NCBI GenBank assembly: GCA_033851265.1
Contig: JAWWOW010000007.1
Location: forward strand, 62,001 to 126,000
From: JAWWOW01 sp033851265
GTDB taxonomy: Bacteria > Actinomycetota > Actinomycetes > JAWWOW01
Reading direction: 5' to 3'
DNA length: 64,000 nt
Positions 58,421 to 64,000 of the stretch are shown here, piece by piece (position 1 is the first letter of the stretch; each line of letters opens with the position of its first letter). A program made the position numbers and the translations under genes. A model generated the notes under the pieces. That model was not told the origin of the DNA and did no database searches. It saw only the letters and a program-made list of their open reading frames with translations.

Positions 58421-59176
58421 CTAGGCCGTGGTTGCACCGCGGCGGTTGTACCAAACACCGAGGTGGCTGGCACCGAGTGCGGCCAGACCTGCGGTTGCGA
58501 TCACGACAAGCACGCCGGGTACGCCGCGCTGGCCGAGGCCGGGCACCGGAAGGATCGAGTCGAACGTCGGCGACAAGCTCGGCGTGACCGCCGCGTTGGC
58601 CTGCTGTTCGGCGAAGTTGCCAGCGTTGCTGGCAGCGGCGTCAGCACGATCGCGGACGGCGATAGCACTGTGGGCACCGTTGGCCAGGTTGGTCGCGCCC
58701 GTCGCGTGATGGGTGGTTGCCGGCGGCTGGTGCGCACTGCCGCCGTTGCCACCGGTCGGACCCGGCTTCGGGGCTGGTGCGGGGTTAGGACCGGGGCCCG
58801 GGTTGGGACCGGGGCCGGGGCCCGGGTTGGGACCAGGAGCGGGAGCGGGCTTGGTGATGTTCTGCACGGTCTTGGTGACGGTCGTGGTCACGGTGCCGGT
58901 GGTCTTGGTGACCGTCTTCACGACGCCGTTGACCGGCGCGGGAGCAGTCCCCGGCGCAGGGGCCGGGAGCCCGCCAGTCGGGATCGCCGTCGGGGTGTTA
59001 GCGACCGAGGTGAGGTCGGATGCCGTACCGGCGAGGGGGCCAGTAGTGCTTCCGTCCGAGCTGCCGGCCAGGGCGAACGAGCCGCCCGCGAGCATGACGA
59101 CGAGCGCGCCAGCAGAAACGGCGCCACCCCGCTTGGCGGTCTGGCGCAACCGGCGACGACTGGTGTCGTCGAGCAT
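58421..59176 (-). CDS. Pro/Gly-rich envelope protein with C-terminal membrane anchor
   Basis: 251 residues. An N-terminal hydrophobic segment (19-40) is followed by a Thr/Val/Lys-rich stretch (VKTVTKTTGTVTTTVTKTV) and a Pro-Gly-Asn low-complexity region with repeated PNPGPGPGPNPGP-type units. The end is ILPVPGLG, a hydrophobic helix and the basic tail WYNRRGATTA. The C-terminus looks like a cell-wall sorting signal in which LPVPG stands for LPxTG. No family recognised. RBS GGGGAGGA lies six bases before the ATG. Convergent with inhA, nine bases apart. Confidence 0.75.
   Translation of the reverse strand: MLDDTSRRRLRQTAKRGGAVSAGALVVMLAGGSFALAGSSDGSTTGPLAGTASDLTSVANTPTAIPTGGLPAPAPGTAPAPVNGVVKTVTKTTGTVTTTVTKTVQNITKPAPAPGPNPGPGPGPNPGPGPNPAPAPKPGPTGGNGGSAHQPPATTHHATGATNLANGAHSAIAVRDRADAAASNAGNFAEQQANAAVTPSLSPTFDSILPVPGLGQRGVPGVLVVIATAGLAALGASHLGVWYNRRGATTA
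58783..58850 (+). repeat. short GC-rich tandem repeat coding for Pro-Gly
   Basis: The unit GGACCGGGGCCCGGGTTG (18 bases) recurs imperfectly here, encoding the Pro-Gly-Asn repeat of the minus-strand envelope protein. Such arrays can vary in length by slippage. Confidence 0.5.
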
Positions 59177-59416
59177 GTGGGTCCTCCCCGTTGTAGCGAA
59201 TGGCAGTGGGCGGAATGCGTGCCCGACTAGCCCTACCCGCGCGGATCTATCCGCAATTGTTCACTATCCGCCCCATCGACCCCGTTTACCAGGGCCTTGA
59301 CGTCCGTCCGGGTGAGTTTCAGACCGGCGCCGCAGGTGCCGAACATTCGGGATAGCCCTTTGTCGAGGGCGCAGGCCGGTTGCTCGCCCAGCGGGCGGAG
59401 CCCACGAGGGGGAGCG
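59177..59416. other. 240-base region without a gene
   Basis: Lies between the divergent envelope-protein and hypothetical-protein starts. Candidate ribosome sites stand at each end, but no further gene, tRNA, dyad or hairpin was recognised. An open frame runs from 59297 into the downstream gene; it has no better start than the ATG at 59417. Confidence 0.4.
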
Positions 59417-59857
59417 ATGGAACGGTCGGAGTCGAGCGCGACCGACACCACGCGCGTGATCCGGCCGGCCGCCATCCTGAACGACGCACACGCTCGGGCT
59501 GTGCTCACCGAGCTCGAGGCGAATGACGTTGGTGCGGGCGGGGTCTGGAATGCCTCCATCGGGCTGTGGCAGCGCTACGACCACGCCTGGAACGGCCCAG
59601 GCGGCGGCATCGGCACGGCCCGTCTGGTGGGCACCATCGCCACGGTTTACGGGTCGCCGACCAAGTACGAGATCACGATCTATCGGGCCACCGTGAGCGC
59701 CTTCGGGCTCGATTCCGGGTGGACCGTCGAGTCCCTCTGCGACGACGCGCTGAAGGCGGCCGGCCTCACCCTGGCGAGCTGCCCACGGGCCGAAATGATG
59801 GCCGCTCCCGAAATGGACCCCTTCCGCCTGGGTGAGACGAGCGAGCAGGCGGTCTAG
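59417..59857 (+). CDS. conserved-looking hypothetical protein
   Basis: 146 residues, soluble, no signal peptide. LNDAHARAVLTELEANDVGAGGVW, WQRYDHAWNGPGGGIGTARLVGTIATVYGSPTKYEITIYRATVSAFG and a closing LTLASCPRAEMMAAPEMDPFRL show no catalytic motif I know. Codon and base usage are like the neighbours. ATG 59417 has GAGGGGGAG just upstream; an upstream open frame (59297) lacks a good site. Next gene is convergent, nine bases away. Confidence 0.7.
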   Translation: MERSESSATDTTRVIRPAAILNDAHARAVLTELEANDVGAGGVWNASIGLWQRYDHAWNGPGGGIGTARLVGTIATVYGSPTKYEITIYRATVSAFGLDSGWTVESLCDDALKAAGLTLASCPRAEMMAAPEMDPFRLGETSEQAV

Positions 59858-59866
59858 CCGGCAGGC

Positions 59867-60940
59867 TCAGGCCGGGTCGTGGCACACCCCGCTGCCTCCG
59901 GGTGGCGGTGGATCAGGTGGCTGCGGGGTCGGCCGCCGCCAGCCACTGCCGGGCTCACGCCCGCCGAGGTAGTCGGCCGCGCCCATCGCCAACGCTGCCG
60001 CCAGCCCACGGCGTACCGCCGGATCACCGACCAACGCCTGCTCGGTCGGCACGGTCAGGAACATCGCCTCGTTGATCACCCAGGGCACGTGGCTCTCGCG
60101 GAGCAGGAAGTAGTAGTCACCGCGGCTGCCCTCTCGGTAGATCGCCCCGTAGTTGCGTCGAGCTCCCCAGTGGTGGCCCACCCGGGGCGCCAGCGTGTCG
60201 AGATAGCGCCGCTCGGCCTGGTAGATGACCCCGGCGGCCCGGCGACCGTTGGCGTCAGCGAGCGCGCCGTACACCTGCGTGCCCGGCACCGGGCTACGCG
60301 TTGTGCGTGGGGAGGAGTCGAGGTGTACCGAGATCGCCAGGTCCGAGTGCAACGCGTCCGCCAGCGCCACCCGGAACGCCAGCGTCGCGGCGATGTCGCG
60401 GGTGCGGGTCATGACCACGCGGTCGGCGATCGGGAGCAGGTCGGTGCGCAGTTCCCGGGCGATCGCGAGGACGACGTCCGCCTCGCGGGTGCCATCGGCC
60501 GCGACGACACCGTCGGCGTCGCCGCCGTGGCCGGGATCAACGACGACCAGGCTGTCCCCGTCGGTCGACGCCGGGATCGCGCGCTGGCCAGAGCCGGTGA
60601 GCCGCACATCGCGCCCGCAGGGCGTCATCACCCGGGGTTCGCTCCCGGTCCCGCCGAGCCGGGGGAGCGTCAGCCCCGCCGCCAGCGTGCCGCCACCGAT
60701 GAGGTGGACCCGGGTGGTCGTCTCGATCGCGCCGAGGGCCGGGGGATTGCTGGTCCTGGCGGCGGGTGGCCAGCGGACGTCCGCTCCGCCGTACGTCGGC
60801 AGGCTGGGCGAAGGGCGCACCGTCGGGGTGGGGGCAGCCGCCACGGTGGGTGTTGGCGTCGGGGTCGGTGCGAGCACCGGCGTACTGCTCGCGCTGCAGG
60901 CAGCAGCGAGAAGCAGGACGGCGACAGGAAAGCGGCGCAG
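59867..60940 (-). CDS. N-acetylmuramoyl-L-alanine amidase (Amidase_3), lipoprotein-like
   Basis: About 357 residues. LRRFPVAVLLLAAACSAS has a lipobox-like LAAAC, followed by a Thr/Pro linker (VLAPTPTPTPTV) and an Amidase_3 domain with VVVDPGHGGDADG, SVHLDSS and the Glu in VPWVINEAMF. It cleaves the amide between MurNAc and the stem peptide. No ATG, GTG or TTG precedes the signal sequence in frame; the nearest possible start is the CTG at 60940, just after the class II aldolase stop. Alternatives: a start inside that gene (to 61135) or a sequencing error. Confidence 0.78.
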   Translation of the reverse strand: MRRFPVAVLLLAAACSASSTPVLAPTPTPTPTVAAAPTPTVRPSPSLPTYGGADVRWPPAARTSNPPALGAIETTTRVHLIGGGTLAAGLTLPRLGGTGSEPRVMTPCGRDVRLTGSGQRAIPASTDGDSLVVVDPGHGGDADGVVAADGTREADVVLAIARELRTDLLPIADRVVMTRTRDIAATLAFRVALADALHSDLAISVHLDSSPRTTRSPVPGTQVYGALADANGRRAAGVIYQAERRYLDTLAPRVGHHWGARRNYGAIYREGSRGDYYFLLRESHVPWVINEAMFLTVPTEQALVGDPAVRRGLAAALAMGAADYLGGREPGSGWRRPTPQPPDPPPPGGSGVCHDPA

Positions 60941-60942
60941 GG

Positions 60943-61707
60943 TTACTCGAGTAGGTCGGGCTGTTCGCGGACGATCTTGTCGTAGAGCGGCTGGAACGAC
61001 AGCCAGCCGGCGAAGTCCCCGCCCACGGCCTCGTGCGTCTTTCTCGCCTGGTCCGGGTCGATGAACACCCGCGGCCCCGCGGCCATCGCGAGCAGCTGCA
61101 CCTGACAAGAGCGCTCGAGGGTGATGAACCACCACACGGCGGCGTCGACGGTCGGTCCGACCGTCAGCAGTCCGTGGTTGCGCAGGATCGCGGCCTTGTT
61201 GTCGCCGAGTGCGTGCGCGATGCGCTTGCCCTCTTCGAGGTCCAGCACGACGCCGGTGTAGTCGTCGAACAACGCGTGGTCCTCGTAGAACGCCATCACG
61301 TCCTGCGTGATCGGCTCGAGCTGCATTCCGAGCGTGGAAAAGGCCCGGCCGTGCGTCGAATGCGAGTGCGCCGCAGCGACCGCATCGGGGCGGGCTTGGT
61401 GGATCTGCGAGTGGATCGCGAACGCTGCCGCGTTGACCGGATACCGGCCTTCGACAACCTCACCGGTGTGGTCGACCCGGATCAGGTCACTGACGCGGAT
61501 GTGGCTGAACGCCATCGCGAACGGGTTGACCCAGAACGTGTCGGTGAACTCGGGGTCGCGCGCCGTGATGTGACCGGCAACGCCTTCCTCGAACCCGAAT
61601 TTGCCGAAGATCCGGAAGGCCGCGGCGAGGCGTTGCTTGCGGTGCAGGCGTTCCTTGTCCAGGGAGTCGAACGTCGGGGGGATGCGGTAGATGAGCTCGG
61701 CCTGCAT
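60943..61707 (-). CDS. class II aldolase/adducin-family protein
   Basis: 254 residues of the AraD/FucA fold. LAAAFRIFGKFGFEEGVAGHITARDPE, the zinc histidines in AAHSHSTHGRAFS and HGLLTVGPTVDAA, and AILRNH are family features. Substrate unknown: sugar-phosphate aldolase or a related dehydratase. ATG 61707 has GGAGGG six bases upstream. It lies between two cell-wall genes on the same strand, possibly co-transcribed with the amidase. Confidence 0.88.
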   Translation of the reverse strand: MQAELIYRIPPTFDSLDKERLHRKQRLAAAFRIFGKFGFEEGVAGHITARDPEFTDTFWVNPFAMAFSHIRVSDLIRVDHTGEVVEGRYPVNAAAFAIHSQIHQARPDAVAAAHSHSTHGRAFSTLGMQLEPITQDVMAFYEDHALFDDYTGVVLDLEEGKRIAHALGDNKAAILRNHGLLTVGPTVDAAVWWFITLERSCQVQLLAMAAGPRVFIDPDQARKTHEAVGGDFAGWLSFQPLYDKIVREQPDLLE

Positions 61708-61797
61708 AACGACCCTCCGGTTCGGCTGGTGGCTCCGTGCGACTTCCCACGATAGAGCCCGAATGCCGTGCGGCGTAGGGCCACCAGGCGGGACTCG

Positions 61798-63270
61798 CTA
61801 GGTCAGGGCCCGCCAGGTCCGTCGGCCGACCACGCCATCGACGGGGAGGTGGTGCCGGCGTTGGAAGGCGACCACGGCCGCGTAGGTCCGGGGGCCGAAA
61901 TTGCCGTCGGGACGCATGCGTAGCCGCTGTTGGAGGAACCGCACCGGAAGGCCGGCGGCGCCCGCACGCAACACCGTCGCCTCGTAGCGCGCGATCCGCA
62001 CGTATCGAGCGTGCGCCTTCGCCACCGCCCGGGCATGGACGCGCGCCCGGGCGCGAGCCGCCGCCACGGCGCGCTGCTTGGCCTCCACCCGCTGGGTCCG
62101 GTAGATGAGCGCCCGCCACGTCTGTTTGCCGACCACGCCGTCCGACGCCAGGTGGTAGTGCCGCTGCCAGCGGCTCACGGCGCGCGCCGTTGCCGGCCGG
62201 TAGACGCCGTCGGTCGGGACCCGGATGACCCGCTCGAGCGCGGCCACCGCCGGGCCGTGCGCGCCGATGCGCAGGACGCGGTTCGAGTGCTGGGCGAGGA
62301 TCGCGGAGAAGGGCTTGCGTGCCGGCGTGGCTTGGGACCGTGGGTGGCCCGGACGACCTGGCACCCGCGGGGGCGCCGCCGGCCGGAACTTGCTCCACGT
62401 CTTCGGGCCGATGACGCCGTCAGCACGCAGGTGGTGCGCTCGCTGGAAGCGGAGCACCGCGACGCGGGTCTTGGGGCCGTAACGGCTGTTGACGGGGCGT
62501 ACGCCGAGGGCGCGCTGGATTACGCGAACCGCCGGGCCACGCTCGCCGTACGAGATCACGGTGTGGCGATACCGCCGCAGGTCGGTTGCGGAGATGGCGC
62601 CGATGCCGGTCGCCCGCCAGAACGACGTCTTCTTCAGCGCACCCGCCCAGCTGAACGAGAAGTGCACGTGCTCGGTGTGGGCCTCGGCCTTGTGGTACGG
62701 CCGCCAGCCCGCACTGGCCTGGTCGGCGGTCCAGATCCGGCGGTTCCAGATCATGTACATGACCCCGAGCCGGCGCGCCATCGCGGCCCGGTGGCCCTCG
62801 TCGTCGGTGGCGAGCAGCCACCCCAGCAGGGCGCGCACCTCGGCGACGTTGCGCCGGTTGGTCGCGAAGACCTCCCAGTCCCAGGCGCGGCCTTCCTTGT
62901 GCTCACTCACCCCGCCGATGTTGCAGGCGCGGACGATGCCGTCGCTGCCAGTGTCGGGATAGGTCCGGAGCACCAGGCTCCGGAAGGCGAGGACGCCGGG
63001 CTTGGCGGTCGGGTCGCAGCGGCTCTGCGGCACGTACGGCGCGAATCCCTCGATGCGCTCGGGCAGGCCGAGCGGGGTGTACGGCGCGGTCGCGGTGATC
63101 GCTGACGTGGGTGCGAACAGGCTCGAATCGGCCCCGGGCGGGGCCCCGAGGAGGCCGGCGGTGAGCGTGACGCCCAAAGCGGCGGGGGCCAGCGTCCCGG
63201 CCGGGGGCAGCGAGAACACCTGGCGGCGGGGCGCCTGGTGGCGGCCGCGGCGACGCAGATGGGCGCTCAT
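61798..63270 (-). CDS. M15-like peptidase domain with three peptidoglycan-binding domains
   Basis: 490 residues. A hydrophobic N-terminal segment (27-43) may act as signal/anchor. Residues 75-215 have GGVSEHKEGRAWDWEV (His124, Asp131) and HTEHVHFSF (His201/His203), the spacing of zinc peptidases of the M15/LAS type. Three PG_binding_1 repeats follow (about 225-290, 325-390, 430-490), each ending in a form of GVVGxxTWxAL. Likely a secreted D,L- or D,D-carboxypeptidase acting on peptidoglycan. The frame opens at 63306; ATG 63270 has GTGGAG eight bases upstream. A 60-residue Ala/Arg-rich helix links domains two and three. Confidence 0.85.
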   Translation of the reverse strand: MSAHLRRRGRHQAPRRQVFSLPPAGTLAPAALGVTLTAGLLGAPPGADSSLFAPTSAITATAPYTPLGLPERIEGFAPYVPQSRCDPTAKPGVLAFRSLVLRTYPDTGSDGIVRACNIGGVSEHKEGRAWDWEVFATNRRNVAEVRALLGWLLATDDEGHRAAMARRLGVMYMIWNRRIWTADQASAGWRPYHKAEAHTEHVHFSFSWAGALKKTSFWRATGIGAISATDLRRYRHTVISYGERGPAVRVIQRALGVRPVNSRYGPKTRVAVLRFQRAHHLRADGVIGPKTWSKFRPAAPPRVPGRPGHPRSQATPARKPFSAILAQHSNRVLRIGAHGPAVAALERVIRVPTDGVYRPATARAVSRWQRHYHLASDGVVGKQTWRALIYRTQRVEAKQRAVAAARARARVHARAVAKAHARYVRIARYEATVLRAGAAGLPVRFLQQRLRMRPDGNFGPRTYAAVVAFQRRHHLPVDGVVGRRTWRALT

Positions 63271-63540
63271 GAACCAAACTCCACTGGTCGGGGCGGGAGT
63301 TGCCACCGGACGGACCGACCGGATGAGCCCGTTACTTCTGATGCTGATGAGGCTCTAGTGACAACTGTGACCAGCGCGCCAGGATGGCATGCTTTTGTCG
63401 ACTTGGGAACCCCGGAACGGCGGAATTGGGCGTTTTCGCCTGCGGCGACAGGCCGGGACTTTTCGCCGGAAACTACCCGCGAGTAATATTCGGCCCACGC
63501 ACATGTCGCCAGACCCACGCACACGACTAAGGGGTGCCTT
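63271..63540. other. 270-base divergent intergenic region
   Basis: Near the minus-strand gene, GGTCGG (63286-63291) and CCGACC (63315-63320), and GAGCC (63325-63329) and GGCTC (63351-63355), could form leader hairpins. Near the plus-strand gene, TAATAT (63484-63489) is a strong -10 candidate 51 bases before the start, without a clear -35. TTTTCGCC occurs twice (63433-63440, 63460-63467), 27 bases apart. Confidence 0.45.
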
Positions 63541-64000
63541 GTGAGCACAACGTCCAACTCGGGAACCGCGACGGGCCGTCAGGTCACCGAGAAAGAAGCT
63601 CGCCAGGTTGCTGAAGCCGCTCGGGAGACCGAGTGGCGCAAGCCGAGTTTCTGCAAGGGGCTCTTCCTCGGCCACTTCGACCTCGACCTCATCCATCCGC
63701 ACCCGCAGCCCACGCCGGAAGCGCGTGCCAAGGGCGAGGCCTACCTCGAGAAGGTCGAGCGCTTCCTTCGCGAAGAGGTCGACCCGGCTGTCATCGAACG
63801 CGACGCGCAGATCCCCGACACGGTCATCAAGGGACTCAAGCAGCTGGGCGCGTTCGGCATGAAGATCCCCGAGGAGTACGGCGGCCTCGGGTTGACACAG
63901 ACGTACTACAACAAGGCACTCGCACTTGTCGGTTCGTGGAACGGCGCGCTCGGCGCACTGTTGTCCGCACACCAGTCGATCGGCGTACCTCAGCCGTTGA
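63541..64000 (+). CDS. acyl-CoA dehydrogenase, C-terminus beyond window
   Basis: 153 residues visible. DPAVIERDAQIPDTVIKGLKQLGAFGMKIPEEYGGLGLTQTYYNKALALVGSWNGALGALLSAHQSIGVPQPL matches the N-terminal helical domain of a very-long-chain-type acyl-CoA dehydrogenase (FadE family). An N-terminal extension of about 50 residues (GRQVTEKEARQVAEAARETEW) is typical of the larger members. GTG 63541 has AAGGGG six bases upstream. Catalytic Glu and FAD loops lie outside the window. Confidence 0.9.
   Translation, partial: MSTTSNSGTATGRQVTEKEARQVAEAARETEWRKPSFCKGLFLGHFDLDLIHPHPQPTPEARAKGEAYLEKVERFLREEVDPAVIERDAQIPDTVIKGLKQLGAFGMKIPEEYGGLGLTQTYYNKALALVGSWNGALGALLSAHQSIGVPQPL

Noticed and set aside
58783..58850. 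GC-rich repeat as a CRISPR or regulatory array
   Set aside because: The 18-base units are contiguous, in frame and encode the Pro-Gly repeat of the envelope protein.
63271..63360. SAM- or cyclic-di-AMP-type riboswitch before the M15-like gene
   Set aside because: A CCGGTGGCAAC stretch on the minus strand recalls the S-box family but the closing helices and conserved core are missing. Kept only as an unassigned structured leader.

Overview
This is a gene-dense, high-GC stretch of actinobacterial chromosome: many GTG and TTG starts, 1-8 base stop/start overlaps within operons, and gene content typical of Actinomycetes (a SufR-led suf operon, a fabG1-inhA pair, heme O/A synthases, three wax-ester-synthase-type acyltransferases, dodecin). 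The gene order broadly recalls the Mycobacterium tuberculosis tal/tkt - ctaB - ABC - sufR-suf - echA - small HTH - acn/TetR - fabG1-inhA segment, so the backbone looks vertically inherited, with lineage-specific blocks between. The species cannot be named from the sequence. No insertion sequence, phage, CRISPR, rRNA or tRNA was recognised.

Layout. 1-9.5 kb: central carbon metabolism and heme: transketolase and (partial) transaldolase, ctaB, ctaA with a small NYN-like gene, a secreted beta-propeller protein, a secreted unknown and an ABC-2 exporter pair. 9.6-16 kb: iron-sulfur assembly operon sufR-B-D-Rieske-C-S-U-T. 16-19.4 kb: phosphoribosyltransferase, a small membrane protein, a conserved small HTH protein, enoyl-CoA hydratase and acyl-CoA dehydrogenase. 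19.4-23.7 kb: a cysteine-free Rrf2 regulator divergent from a complete sulfate ABC importer. 23.8-28 kb: an ABC exporter and a membrane GGDEF-EAL protein. 28-34.6 kb: lipid cluster (SDR, acyltransferase, acyl-CoA synthetase, serine hydrolase; divergent second acyltransferase). 34.6-40.6 kb: delta-60 repeat protein, TetR-aconitase operon, secreted GH113-like hydrolase. 40.6-45.1 kb: second lipid cluster (TetR, Baeyer-Villiger monooxygenase, SDR, third acyltransferase). 45.2-49.6 kb: small cytosolic proteins, a sirtuin and an acyl-CoA synthetase. 49.6-56.6 kb: L,D-transpeptidase, GH15 enzyme, lipoprotein, dodecin, TldD/TldE, STAS-like protein. 56.9-63.3 kb: fabG1-inhA and cell-envelope genes (a Pro-rich membrane-anchored protein, amidase, class II aldolase, M15-like protein with three peptidoglycan-binding domains). 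The window ends inside an acyl-CoA dehydrogenase.

How the genes fit together. Sulfate uptake sits 4 kb from the Fe-S assembly operon, whose products serve cluster enzymes such as the aconitase encoded here. The two lipid clusters together resemble a split, re-regulated version of the mycobacterial mymA operon (monooxygenase, SDR, hydrolase, acyl-CoA ligase, WS/DGAT), consistent with oxidation of ketones or long-chain alcohols coupled to ester formation. The last third is weighted towards the envelope: FAS-II enzymes, peptidoglycan hydrolases and an L,D-transpeptidase.

Regulatory signals visible by eye include a TANNNT-type -10 box 6-7 bases upstream of several starts (candidate leaderless genes), a dyad over the sufR promoter, repeated GGTA/TACC dyads between the TetR and monooxygenase genes, and an unexplained 42-base imperfect palindrome upstream of the sirtuin.
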